From NCBI GenBank assembly GCA_964035575.1, contig OZ037848.1, forward strand, positions 1,426,001 through 1,490,000: a stretch of DNA of 64,000 bases, read 5' to 3'. Source of the stretch: Rhynchopus sp. YZ270_cl-10. Lineage: Eukaryota; Euglenozoa; Diplonemea; Diplonemida; Diplonemidae. Shown here in pieces: positions 45,492 through 55,970 of the stretch (position 1 is its first letter; each line of letters starts with the position of its first letter). The position numbers and the translations under genes are program-made. Under the pieces are notes generated by a model. The model was not told the DNA's origin and made no database searches. It saw only the letters and a list, made by a program, of their open reading frames with translations.

Positions 45492-46635
45492 AGAAGTATT
45501 TGCCTGAAGCCTACCTTTTAACAAATTATGAAAACGTCTTCTTGCCTATGCGTCAGTTTTCTTTTTTTTTTTAGTTCTGAAAAAAAAGGGGGGGACGAAG
45601 AGAATAGGGTGAATTCCGATGTACAACGGAAGGAAAGTGTCCTTCAAGGGATGGGTTGTGTCCTTTTTTGGAAAAGGATAAAAAAAAAAAAGGAATTTTT
45701 GAGAAGGAAAAAAATGCGTTTTTCAAAGAGTTTTTTTGGGGGGGTTTTTTTTTTCGGATTCCGACTGAGATGTTTCCAAAAATCTAAACAACAGTAAGGT
45801 GACTAAGTACGAGAGGCTTAGGTTCATCTTTTTAATGTTTTTTAGTGCCTGCGTCCGCCGATGTACGGTGTGGCGTTTTGCACTTTCAACTTCTCTTTTT
45901 TTTTCAAGAGGAAATCAAAAACAAAGATTTCGTAAAAAGTGGTGGTTTTCTTTTTTTGCAAAAAGACGCGAAAAGTACGCTATCTCAACATTGGTGTATT
46001 TTTTCAAAAAAAAAAGCGAAAAATTCTAAAAAAAAGTACATACAGACCCTATCTCGGGTGTGGGCGATTGTTGATATAGCAGAAAAAAAATCACATCCCA
46101 GATAGTCTGATCTATTTTTCTGTCCAATGCAGCAAAAATAAACAAGAAAAGAAGGCAAAAACAAAATAAAACAAACAAAGGAACGAAAGAGAACTTTTTT
46201 TTTAAATCTTGAAATCAGGAAAACAAGATGAGGGGACGAGAACACACATTCTTTTTGTGTCTTTACGAACAAACAACAACAGTAAGCCAAAAGGCTCCTA
46301 CCCTGTCTTCCTTAGGGGTATTCCAAAGAGAAAAGTGCCCAAAACTTTAAAAATAAAATGAGGGAACTGCGTTTGTGATAGTGTCTGTTGATTTTTTTTT
46401 TGAGGCCAGGTTTTTTGAGGACCGAACGAAATAACAACGATTTTCTTAAAATAGTGGAAAAAATGGGTGGTTTGCAGAGGGATAGATAGCTACACTAGCC
46501 CCCAAAAAAAAGCAGATTGTCGATTTAACAAAAAAAAAGAAGAAGAAGAAAAAGCAACAAAAAATGCGAGAGAAAAGGTGGCAAAAGACACTAACGATTT
46601 CTTCAAATTACCCCCCCCCCCCCCCCCCCCCCCTA
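45492..46635. other. Intergenic stretch with a family B repeat
   Basis: No gene is seen. The sequence is dominated by A and T tracts. The complete family B copy is listed separately. A C23 run (46611-46633) followed by TA forms the insertion target of the next element. Confidence 0.6.
45796..45906. repeat. Dispersed SINE-like family B, complete copy
   Basis: The head is GGTGACTAAGTACGAGAGGC, TTAGGTTCATCTT. The tail is AGTGCCTGCGTCCGCCGATG, TACGGTGTGGCG, TTTTGCACTTTCAACTTCTC, followed by a T run. Related full or partial copies: 33777-33962, 34129-34181, 37118-37175, 56082-56225, 56870-56932, 57713-57772, 58028-58135, 59975-60015, 60257-60300 and 60930-60960. The terminal T run may be a Pol III terminator. 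Confidence 0.65.
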
Positions 46636-47821
46636 GGTGGGGGCAAAACCCCTATTTTTTTGAGGCATTTTGACTTTTTTGGACTTCCGCGCAAAGTACG
46701 TACAAACCACCCCTCATACCCACCCAGAAATGGGTCAGAAACACCCTGTGACCCGAAAATCCATGCTAAGGGCGACTCAGAATATGAAAAAATGCAAAAA
46801 AATAGTGAAAAAGTGGCCTTTTGACGGTTTTGGCCATGTTGGGTAAAATGGCCATTTTTGGACAAAAAAATCAAAAAAACAGCAAAATTTCGACGTCATG
46901 ACAGCTGCTTGGGCACAAACCTACCCCAGGGAGGTCCTGTGAGTCCATTCCGACCTGTTTTGGACACTTTAGGTACTTTTTTTGGCCGTTTTTTGGTGTT
47001 TTTAGGTCAAAAAATACCCTGGACTTTACCCTGGACGTCCCTGGGCCGCGACTTGCGCCCTGCTTTTGGACCCACTCTGGGCCAAAAAATGGGTGAAAAC
47101 CCCCGAAAAAGCACTCCGGGAACCCAGATAGTTCCAAATATCCACCAGAAACCCACCCAAACACCTCAAAAACATGCCAGAAAAATATTTTTAAAAACAC
47201 ACTTTTTCAAATAAGTCATTATGGAACCTGCCCAGATGAACTTTTTGAAAAAAGTGTGTTTTTGAAAATATTTTTCTGGCATGTTTTTGAGGTGTTTGGG
47301 TGGGTTTCTGGTGGATATTTGGAACTATCTGGGTTCCCGGAGTGCTTTTTCGGGGGTTTTCACCCATTTTTTGGCCCAGAGTGGGTCCAAAAGCAGGGCG
47401 CAAGTCGCGGCCCAGGGACGTCCAGGGTAAAGTCCAGGGTATTTTTTGACCTAAAAACACCAAAAAACGGCCAAAAAAAGTACCTAAAGTGTCCAAAACA
47501 GGTCGGAATGGACTCACAGGACCTCCCTGGGGTAGGTTTGTGCCCAAGCAGCTGTCATGACGTCGAAATTTTGCTGTTTTTTTGATTTTTTTGTCCAAAA
47601 ATGGCCATTTTACCCAACATGGCCAAAACCGTCAAAAGGCCACTTTTTCACTATTTTTTTGCATTTTTTCATATTCTGAGTCGCCCTTAGCATGGATTTT
47701 CGGGTCACAGGGTGTTTCTGACCCATTTCTGGGTGGGTATGAGGGGTGGTTTGTGGGTACTTTGCGCGGAAGTCCAAAAAAGTCAAAATGCCTCACCCGT
47801 CCTGAAGGTTTTGCCCCCACC
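46636..47821. mobile_element. 1,186 bp near-perfect palindrome (foldback transposon) in a C-tract TA site
   Basis: Two arms of about 575 bp (46636-47211 and 47244-47821) are inverted copies around a ~30 bp centre. Ends are GGTGGGGGCAAAACC and its complement, flanked by TA (46634-46635, 47822-47823), with C23 on the left and C19 on the right. A 109-residue frame is identical in both arms, so over 330 bp is unchanged. I found only a ~14 bp block near the tips (46651-46664) and a few single-base differences. The subterminal order AAACACCCTG.GACCC, ATGAAAAA-TGCAAAAAAAT, GTGAAA.A.TGG is also seen at 3218-3310 in the transposon at 607-5557, which suggests a common family. There is no transposase. 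Confidence 0.85.
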
Positions 47822-47823
47822 TA

Positions 47824-47842
47824 CCCCCCCCCCCCCCCCCCC
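47824..47842. repeat. C19 tract, right flank of the palindromic element
   Basis: With the C23 run at 46611-46633 this reconstructs a pre-insertion target of the form C-tract, TA, C-tract. Confidence 0.8.
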
Positions 47843-47853
47843 TCACCCCACAT

Positions 47854-48017
47854 GACGTCTCATGTCAGCGTGACACATCAGAATTACATGCAAAATGACA
47901 TGTCTCTTTTCTAATGTTCATTTAACATGTTGTATCATATGTCATAAACGATGGCATGTGCACATCGTTCTTACCATGTCATATGGGGTTTGACGTGTCA
48001 CGCTGAGATGTGGCGTC
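47854..48017. mobile_element. Small inverted-repeat element (164 bp)
   Basis: GACGTCTCATGTCAGCGTGA at the left matches the reverse complement of the right end (GTGTCACGCTGAGATG...GGCGTC). The perfect core is TCAGCGTGACAC. The interior has many ATGACATG-like words. I cannot define a target duplication. It lies immediately right of the C19 tract. Confidence 0.5.
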
Positions 48018-49100
48018 GTGCACCTTTACCCTCACCCCCACTCACCGTCCTTCGGTGTAATTTTGTCGATACCACAAAATGAAGAGAACTGGCCGTCATC
48101 CTATACTGCCGAGAAAAAAAAACTTTAAAAAAAAAATTGAGGGTGGTGATTCGGGATACGTATTTCCACACCTTTTCATTGTAAACGATATTTTGTGTTC
48201 GGCACAGTGCATCTTTGCGTTTTTTCATTATTTATTGTTTGTTTTTACTCACGCACGGTCGTTTTGTGTGCATGCCTTCTTAACATTGGGTTTTGGGGGG
48301 GTAGGGGAGGGCAAACAAAACAGCCTTTTGTTTGCACGCTTTGTACCTCTTTTTTGGGGGTGGTTTTGTGTGGTGATGCAGAAAACCTGGGGTACCATAT
48401 TTCTCCCTTTTTTTTCAGAGACAAAAAAGTTACAAAAAAAAAAAAATGCTCCCCTTTTTTATCTCGAAAAAACAACGACTTTGCCACATTCAGCGAGAGG
48501 TTGAGCGAAGCCCCCCTGCTTTCTGCACATTTATCACACGTATCCGGTATCGAACAACAGGTACGAGGTTTTGCAAAATGGTAGTGTCTACATGGTTTCC
48601 CGCATCGTATGACACTGTGAGGTGTGTCACTGCCCTCTTGTGGACGATCCTATTATCAGGAAGAAAAAAACTGATGACAGTGCAAACACCCGAGAAGAGA
48701 GCAGCTGTTCACTGTCAAACTGTGTGTTTTTTTCAACTTACCTTCCTTCACCCCCCTGTAAGGGCAACCGTAGGTGAAGTAAGGTATAGTATTGAAATCG
48801 ATGTGGGGGGGGAGTAAAGGGTCAATTTTACAAAACCAGATTTTGAGGAAAATTTTAGCCGAAAATGGGCCCCACGTATAAGCAACCGGACTCATATTTC
48901 TCAAAATTTAAGTGGTCAAAAAATTGTCCAATTTTCGAGATTGACCCCACCACTGCACGGGCGGAGCCCAAAAATGCAAATAAGGACCCTTTTTAATTTG
49001 TTCTCTTGAAATGTGTAATTTCATGTTTTCGCGAAAAAAATAACAACTGATCCTACAAGGGTTGAAGGAAGGTGGTTGAAAACAACAATAACAACAAGGA
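48018..49100. other. Intergenic stretch, weak inverted repeat only
   Basis: No gene is seen. At 48819-48947 GGGTCAAT and ATTGACCC face each other across about 110 bp, which may be a worn foldback element. The rest is A/T tracts. Confidence 0.5.
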
Positions 49101-49539
49101 CAAGTAATTGCTAAGAAAAAAGCGGGGTGTGCTGTGGAAAACTCTGCGCGATTTTCGAAACCACCGTAGCATCCTGGCGATTTGCTGGAGGTGCTGATGC
49201 GCCTGGTGTGATCGATGTGTTGTAGTCTGTGCATTCTGTGTTCCTTCCGCACTGCTCCAACGACGACGACAATGTGGGGAGCCTGTGGACAAAAACGAGC
49301 TGGAACACGCCGAGCCTGCCGAGCGGGCGTCCAACAACGCTATCGAGCAGATGGTGCTGGAAGAAGAGGACAGCCCCCCTTCTTGAACGTTTCAGATGCT
49401 GGCGTCCCAGTGGGTCTGGCAGCGTACGAAGAGCGTTAGAATACCTGCAGAAGAGCAGAATGCTGGGCGTGTTGTAGATTATTTCTACAGGATGGAGTTC
49501 CACATCACACCCCGTTTTTTTTCCGATAGCAATTACTTG
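49101..49539. mobile_element. TIR element with CAAGTAATTGCTA ends and coding-like cargo (439 bp)
   Basis: The ends CAAGTAATTGCTA and TAGCAATTACTTG are perfect inverted repeats of 13 bp. Similarity continues for about 40 bp through GCGGGGTGTGCTGTGGAA on the left and its counterpart on the right. The same end sequence occurs in family D repeats at 22767-22872 and 23075-23208. The interior is GC-rich and in one + frame reads CGEPVDKNELEHAEPAERAS then NNAIEQMVLEEEDSPPS and stop (to about 49386), which looks like the end of an acidic host protein rather than a transposase. Confidence 0.65.
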
Positions 49540-49813
49540 TTTTTTTTTACACCCTGCCCACGTAGCGTAGCAGGCGTTTGACACAACGACGTTAGGTGTT
49601 TTCATCTTTTCCATGACCATTCCGATTCCAACCTTGGTCGTTTGCAATTTCTTTTAGAGTGCCCTTCGATGGGTTCCTACGGAGCCTCTTCACACAGGGA
49701 GTTCACCTTCTTCATGAACAGAAGATCCGCCATTTGCCACTATTTTTATGCGGGATTTTTGTATTTCAACTCAACTTTAAACTTCTCCACAGTACCCTTC
49801 CCCCCACCCCCAA

Positions 49814-50578
49814 ATGAGCGCCATCCCGAACGGGGCAGATCGCCCGAGGAATGCGTTTCGGAGTCAATGTAAATTCTTCGCTGCAGGGACGTGCAAGCGT
49901 GAAGGGTGCACCTTTTTGCACACATCTGACGCTGCGGGGAAGACGCTCGACCAACGGAGCGATGTAGCAGCAATGCAGCTGGAACGACGCGATGACCCAA
50001 AAAAGCCCTTCCGGGACCACCCCCGCGACCGGCTAAGAAAAGACGAACTGCGCGACCCACGCGACCCACGCGATCGCAGCACCGCCGCAGCCTCTGCCCC
50101 CGCCCCCGCCCCATCCTCGGACAATTCTGCACTCCTAGCTGAACTCACCGACGAAGTAGTTGCCTCGCTCCCCCCAGCAATCCTCCAAGTCGTTCTTGAA
50201 AAGCTCGGCACCCAGCCTCTCGAAACCAAAGAACCTCCCCAGCGTGATTTCCGCAGAGACCCCCACCCAAGGGACAGAGAGAGGGAGCGCGAAAGAGACT
50301 ACGACAGAGATGTCAGGGTGGTGCCGGCTAATGCAGGGCGAGGGGGAAAGGGTGGGGCTGGGGGAGGAGGAGGTGAGGCCGCGAGAGACACCCGTTACGT
50401 TATCTGTAAGAACTATACTTCAGGGCGCGGGTGTGAAAGGGGACTCCGCTGTGAGTTTCTCCACCCCGCTCCCACCCCATCACGTCCAGACACCGACTCT
50501 CGCCCGGAGTCTCGAATTTCAGAATGGTGCCGGTATGGCAAGACATGCAAAAATGCTCGTTGCACAATGAAACACTGA
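49814..50578 (+). CDS. CCCH-type zinc-finger protein (254 aa)
   Basis: Single exon with three CCCH motifs. Finger 1, residues about 19-36, is CKFFAAGTCKREGCTFLH (C-X7-C-X4-C-X3-H). Finger 2, about 197-216, is CKNYTSGRGCERGLRCEFLH (C-X8-C-X5-C-X3-H). Finger 3, at the C-terminus, is CRYGKTCKNARCTMKH (C-X5-C-X4-C-X3-H), the Nab2/ZC3H14-like spacing. The middle is highly charged with RD/RE dipeptides, like splicing or polyadenylation RNA-binding proteins, and a Gly-rich stretch. Such fingers bind single-stranded RNA. A short hydrophobic helix (ALLAELTDEVVASLPPAILQ, about 98-117) may be a protein-interaction site. The ATG follows a CCCCACCCCC leader. I cannot assign an orthologue. Confidence 0.8.
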   Translation: MSAIPNGADRPRNAFRSQCKFFAAGTCKREGCTFLHTSDAAGKTLDQRSDVAAMQLERRDDPKKPFRDHPRDRLRKDELRDPRDPRDRSTAAASAPAPAPSSDNSALLAELTDEVVASLPPAILQVVLEKLGTQPLETKEPPQRDFRRDPHPRDRERERERDYDRDVRVVPANAGRGGKGGAGGGGGEAARDTRYVICKNYTSGRGCERGLRCEFLHPAPTPSRPDTDSRPESRISEWCRYGKTCKNARCTMKH

Positions 50579-51433
50579 AAGGAAGAGAAGAGGGAGGGAG
50601 AGGGCTGATCAACAACAAAAATACCAAAAGGGGGGCGGGGAGGGGGGGGTGGATTCCGTGGAAAAGGGGGAATTTTTTTATTGAGATTTTGTGAAAACGG
50701 TTTTATCGTTGTCATGAGTTTCATTCTTATTTTAAAATACTGCCGATTTTTGTAATGCATATTTTTTTTTTATATATTTTTTTTCAAAAATACTCATCGT
50801 TCTGTATTCGTTCATTTTGATGTTTTGTTGATCGCATCCACTCTTCAACTACTTTTTTTTTTTTTTTTTTGAGAAGTTTACTGAAGCAGTGCTTTTGTAG
50901 TTTTCTCTCAAAATCTTTAAATACAGTACTACAAATAAATTGATGTCTAAATAAGACGGATTTGGGGATTTTTGGGGTTAATTTCGCGACTTTTTTTAGA
51001 CACCATAAATATTTGGGGTATTGTAAAAATAGTAGAACATCTGTCTGCGAAGATACAAAAAAAAAAAAGTATAGTGGAGCACATACCTCTAGGGTGGCTA
51101 CACTAATACAACCAAGTTTTTCAAAAAAAAAAAAAGAAATCATATTCTTTAAAACAACGTTACGATGCAGAGGTGCGAAGGTAGGGGAGGACGGAGGCAC
51201 ACCTCCCACTTCCCCCCTTGTTCAGACGCGCCACAAAGTGATGGGGTGGGAGCGGGGTGGGATGGGAGGGGGGGCATAAACAAAAACAAAAAAAAAAACA
51301 ACAAAAAAAACAAAAAAAAAAAACAAAATAGCAATCCTGGGATGGGTGTGAGGGTAACTTAATAGTGACTGTATTTTGTGTGGACGGGGGGAAGCACACC
51401 ACCAGAACGTCTTTTTTTATTTTATTTTATTTT

Positions 51434-51516
51434 TGATACGGACCACTCGCGTCCCACCCTTTTGCATGAGCTCGACTGAGCTGCGTTTAAAGCACGTTTC
51501 AACTACTCTTTTTTTT
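51434..51516. repeat. Dispersed repeat family C, copy 2
   Basis: CACCCTTTTGCATGAGCTCG, ACTGAGCTGCGTTTAAAGCA and CGTTTCAACTACTC match the copy at 37203-37292, with about one change in ten. Confidence 0.6.
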
Positions 51517-52292
51517 CGCTGCTGATGTTACGTGATGATAGCTTCATCTTACAAAAAAAAAAAGGCTTCTTTTGTTTGGAAAAATGAAAAAGAAATACTG
51601 AGGGTGAATCCGATGATTCGAACTCAATGTGTATTATTATTCTTCAAAAAAAAAAAGAGCTGGTCAGCTTTCAGGTTTTTGGTTTCCATTGAGGTACGAA
51701 AAAAAGACTTGTGAAAATACCTTGCCGTATGAGAACAACGAATATAAAAAAAAAAGGATCAAAAAAGCTTTGGATAAACGCAAAAAAAAATAGGTGATTT
51801 GGTTGACAAATTGAGGAAAATAATTCGGAGGGGGGGGAAATGAGGAATTATTGTGTCACCCATCTGTGTCTGATTGCATGACTTTCTTTTTATGACTATA
51901 CGGACTCAGGGGTCCGGCCAACAGGACTCAGGGGTCCATCCTTTAGTCCGGCCAAAAGGGTCCGGCCATTTTGGTCAGACTCCACCGTGTTAGCAGAGGC
52001 TTGCGGCCACAGTATGAACTTTAAGTTGTGTTTTTGAAGGCGAGCATACACAGAATGGCAATGTCATGTCAGCAGTTTATCAAACAAAACAAAACAAAAA
52101 AAAACAACAAAAAAGAAGAAGAAGAAGATAGGAAAACAACAACAAAAAAAAAAGCCAATAGTGAAACCCCTTTGTAGGGTATATCGCTATGCACTACCAC
52201 GTTTTTTTTTGTTGTGAGCTGCGCATGAGAAGTGCATCTCTGTTCCTTCAGTGTTCTTTTTGGACGCAAAGAAGAAAGGGGAAGAAAAAAAA

Positions 52293-52353
52293 AGTGAAGA
52301 TTGCACAACGGGCAACACAACCCGAGGCAACTACACTACTCCAAATTTATCAA
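52293..52353. repeat. Dispersed repeat family D, copy 3 (partial)
   Basis: GAAGATTGCACAACGGGCAA, ACACAACCCGAGGCAACTAC and ACTACTCCAAATTTATCAAA align with 22767-22872 and 23075-23150. Confidence 0.6.
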
Positions 52354-52746
52354 AAAAAAAATAATTTTAAAAAAAGACAAATAAATTTATGGACGTCAGA
52401 CCAGAGGTTCTGTTTTTGAATCCCTGCCATACTCTTTATGGATGAGGTGTGCTGTCTGTGCGTATCCTAACCTTTCTTTGGAGGTAACATTTGAAAAAAA
52501 ACAAAAAAAAAACAAAAAAAAAAAAAAAAAAAACTAAAAAAAAAAAACTAAAAAAACAAGCTCTGTCTTTTTCTGGCAGTATGTATAAAGAACTATCGGT
52601 CTTCGATACTTTTTTAATTAAAAAAATGCCTCCACCCCTCCCCTCCATCCCCTTCTTCTTTTCTAGCTAACTATGCCTCAGCAAACTCACCCCTGCACCT
52701 CCTCTAACACGTAACAGACACAAACACAACACAACAAAGAGTAGGT

Positions 52747-52965
52747 ATGGGACTCCTGTGCGAGATGGGATGTGAAGCAGTGCTGTTCGAGGACGCACGC
52801 CCGCAGGCCGCAGAGCGCAGCAACGCAACAGACCTCGCGTGGTGGCAGTCCAGCGTGCTGCTGAGGTTCCTTGGCGACGCTGTGGTCGCTGTGGTCAGCT
52901 CCCTGCCACCTGGTGCGCAGGCAGAAAGCAGCAATACCAAGAGCACAGCGTATGAGTTGCTCTAA
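52747..52965 (+). CDS. Possible small protein (72 aa), unknown
   Basis: A GC-rich island in AT-rich flanks encodes MGLLCEMGCEAVLFEDARPQ and continues to TAYELL. Its composition matches the host genes nearby. There is no known motif, signal peptide or transmembrane helix (the only hydrophobic segment, LRFLGDAVVAVVSSL, is short). The leader CAAACACAACACAACAAAG is of the CA-rich kind seen before other starts. It could be a real micro-protein, one exon of a larger gene, or captured coding DNA. Confidence 0.4.
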   Translation: MGLLCEMGCEAVLFEDARPQAAERSNATDLAWWQSSVLLRFLGDAVVAVVSSLPPGAQAESSNTKSTAYELL

Positions 52966-54300
52966 ATGGAGTTTGTCTGCAGGGAGTGAAAAAATATGGA
53001 CGAAGGAGTCACAAAAGAGGCGATCGTTAAAATACCAAAGGAGGGGTGCTGTATTTCACCCCGTTTTCTGCTTTCATGGTTCTTAGGTGATTGTTGATAC
53101 AAGCATCGACAAAAAAATGGGAAAGAAAACATAGATGGCCAAAAAGCTAGGAAATGGGCGTGTATTTTTACAAAGAATGCCGCAAATGGTGTGAACTTCA
53201 CTTTGTTAATAGTAGATGGATGTCGGACTGCATGGTTGGGAGTCCACCCTGATGATGCGCCGCTCATGTACCAAGGTACACTGCCACGAGAGTGCTTTGT
53301 ATTTTCACATCAAGATTTTTTTTTTTTTTTTTTTTTGAGCAGGCCTCTCGGTCATCCATTTAAATACAACAAGTACCGATTCTCCTTTCCCCCCCCCAAT
53401 CTGTGTCTGCTTGATACCATCTGCTCCAGCCCATCCGCAAACATCCGAGAACAAAAAGTGGATGTGGATGACGAGGCGCACTCATCGTTCACAGTTGCCT
53501 TCTTTCTTCCTTTGTGACTGTGGTCATTGTTACCACAGTATCTATTTTAACCCTCCCTCTAAGGCCAAAAGCCTCTCCAGGAAGGTGATTGTTTCCCCCG
53601 CCTCTTCCCGCATCCCAAGTGAACTCATCCCCTCCATCTTTGCTGTTATGTTTCAGCCTTTTTTAAAAAAATTGTCCTCACGATTGCTGTACGGAGATAA
53701 TGCAATGTGGTTGCAAACCAGCCCCCCCTTTTTTAAAAAAAATTAAAACCCGCACTTTTTTTTTTTCTTCAGTGTCGACGTCCGTCGAGTCGTTTTGCAC
53801 TGTACACACGGTGACCAAAACAGTAGGTAACACCTTGTCATACAGTAGGACAAGATGTCATCATGGTATACTTGGTCACCGTGCAAGCACTACAGGAAGT
53901 GCAGATACGCCCCATGCGACTTTACAGGCAACTCCACCACTTCATTTTAAAAAAAAAGAAAGATTTTTTTTAAGAAGAAAAAAATAGGGGCAACAGTATT
54001 GGAGTGGAAGCAATGTTATTTCAACGATGATACAAGGTGAGTGACGACACCTCCCCCTTTTGCCAGTTGTGTGCACGTTTAGGAAAGGCAACCTCTTTAG
54101 CCCGCCGACTCCATTTTCTTGGAGCTTCCAGGACCGTGCATGGTCCGTTCCTCAAAGGGATGGTAGCAAAGTTTTCAAAAAAAAAAAAAAAAAAGATCCT
54201 GTCCGTATCCAAGCTGTCCTTTTGAATACATAACCTAAGTTCATCATGGGATGGCGAGTGTCCATACTACAAAAGAAAAGGGAATTTTTTTTTGGGGGTA
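52966..54300. other. Intergenic stretch with a family A repeat and a hairpin
   Basis: No gene is seen. Family A lies at 53215-53320 (CGGACTGCATGGTTGGGAGT, TGTACCAAGGTACACTGCCA, CACGAGAGTGCTTTGTATTT) followed by a T20 run. A hairpin lies at 53814-53876. Confidence 0.6.
53814..53876. repeat. Long hairpin (CACGGTGACCAA ... TTGGTCACCGTG)
   Basis: Twelve perfectly paired bases close the structure, and an inner CTTGTC/GACAAG stem lies near the centre. The total is about 75 nt. It could be a tiny foldback element or a precursor-like RNA hairpin; the sequence alone does not decide. The strand is unknown. Confidence 0.5.
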
Positions 54301-54416
54301 AATTGCGATAACACGTATACTTTTTTTTTCGATTTGCGATAACACGTACACAAAAAGTATACGTGTTATCGCGAAAAAGTGTACGTGTTATCGCGAACAA
54401 AAACGTACGTGTTTTC

Positions 54417-54461
54417 CAGTACCCAGTACCCAGTACCCAGTACCCAGTACCCAGTACCCAC
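54417..54461. repeat. CCCAGTA microsatellite in element 2
   Basis: The same 7 bp unit as at 2678-2718, here next to the left terminal repeat. Confidence 0.85.
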
Positions 54462-55420
54462 TGACATAACGAAGTATCGCTTGAAAGTACCGTTCAATAA
54501 CCTTAGGTGTGCAGGTAAAGTAGGACACAAGGTATATCAAACGATAAATCAATCAGATAAACGTTACATCATTGGAAAATTGTTGGCACCGCCCCCCTGT
54601 CTTCGTATTTATTACGTCGACAGGCCAAACAGCGTTGGGCTCAGAAGAAGCAGTGCAAGACACTGGGGATCAACATGAGAACCAACTCCCAACAACACAG
54701 GCTACCGAAGTAGCAGGTGGGGTGTTGCGGGTGTTTGGGGTGAGAAAATCGATTTTGGTAAGTTACAGCAGAAAATTCTTAAGTTTGCACAATCGAGAAG
54801 GGTTACCACTGTCTACTATTATTCGAACGTTGTGAACCGGTGAGGTTGAGAAGGGTGACACGGCATACAAGTACAAGTACAAGTACAAGTAAGACGTACC
54901 TTCTGCAAAGGCTGAATTCGCAATTCTAAGGGATATGAATTCAGCCCCCACGTGGTTTTTTTGAGAACCCTCATTCCATGGTATACTGCACGTTCCCGAA
55001 GAATGATTCGTCCCCTCCTCGTTCATGCAAACTTAAGAAAATTCTGAAGTAACTACAACCTGGCGTGCGGGTACAGATGCATTGCTTTGTTCTTTCCTCA
55101 AAGTCATGTGTGATCTCTCGGGTCTGTACTAAAGTCAGTGTTTAGATAAGCATCCACTTGACTCGTTCTAACAACCGTCGAAATCTAGAACAAAACAATA
55201 CACTGCCCCTTCTCACACCAAGCCGCCATGCTTCAAGAGCATGCCCTGGGCAAAAATTACTGTGACAAAAACTGGTTTTCTGGGGGAACGCAATATTTTA
55301 TTGTGTCCAGTCCTCCGCAAGCAGAGGACAGACTTTCCGGGTCCCGAAGTCGAATTTCTTGCACTAGCTATGCTCCCTGGGTTAATGGCTATAGCAGTGA
55401 CTGACTAAGTGTTCCCACCC

Positions 55421-55680
55421 TACGTGTACGTGTACGTGTACGTGTACGTGTACGTGTACGTGTACGTGTACGTGTACGTGTACGTGTACGTGTACGTGTA
55501 CGTGTACGTGTACGTGTACGTGTACGTGTACGTGTACGTGTACGTGTACGTGTACGTGTACGTGTACGTGTACGTGTACGTGTACGTGTACGTGTACGTG
55601 TACGTGTACGTGTACGTGTACGTGTACGTGTACGTGTACGTGTACGTGTACGTGTACGTGTACGTGTACGTGTACGTGTA
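55421..55680. repeat. (TACGTG)n hexanucleotide array, about 43 copies
   Basis: Perfect 6 bp repeats extend over 260 bp. The long Tyr-Val and Arg-Thr reading frames through it are artefacts. It sits at the position where 625-3142 has unrelated sequence, between two conserved core blocks. Confidence 0.95.
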
Positions 55681-55970
55681 CCTCGTTTTAGACCCCCACA
55701 GATGCTCAAAAGTGCCAAATTTTGCTTTTAATGGCCTCAAATCGTCGAAATTAGCCCTTTTTTGGGGCCCAAAAAAGAAATTCGAGGGTCCAGGTATGGA
55801 GAGCGAGCACCTTAGAAGAAGAAAACACGTACATTTTTGTTCGCGATAACACGTATACTTTTTTTGACCGCTTTTCGCGATAACACGTACACTTTTTCGC
55901 GATAACACGTATACTTTTTGTGTACGTGTTATCGCAAATCGAAACAAAAAGTATACGTGTTATCGCAATT

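Larger units (their letters stand above)
50579..52746. other. Intergenic stretch rich in homopolymers
   Basis: No gene is supported. It includes a T run (50850-50870), several A runs, family C copy 2 (51434-51516), a GGGTCCGGCC/GGACTCAGGGGTCC repeat cluster (51903-51968) and family D copy 3 (52293-52353). Confidence 0.6.
54301..55970. mobile_element. 1.7 kb TIR element with GATAACACGTATAC-modular ends; core homologous to 625-3142
   Basis: Both ends read inward AATTGCGATAACACGTATAC, then GATTTGCGATAACACGTACA, then GTATACGTGTTATCGCGAAA. This gives inverted repeats of about 120 bp built from alternating direct and inverted GATAACACGTATAC modules (54301-54415, 55825-55970). TA precedes the left end but TG follows the right end, so the target duplication is uncertain. 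The core is collinear with 625-3142 over at least five blocks: GACAGGCCAAAC, GCGGGTACAGA, ACAAAACAA..CCCTGCCC, the hairpin block, and TTTTAGACCCCCACAGATGC. The two elements' TIR sequences are unrelated. No transposase is present. Confidence 0.75.

Noticed and set aside
46608-47914. Pairs of identical 80-130 aa ORFs in the palindrome
   Set aside because: They are mirror copies created by the inverted arms, without coding composition or domains.
55409-55947. Long Tyr-Val and Arg-Thr repeat reading frames on both strands
   Set aside because: They are the six-base TACGTG array read in different frames; there is no start context or non-repetitive coding sequence.
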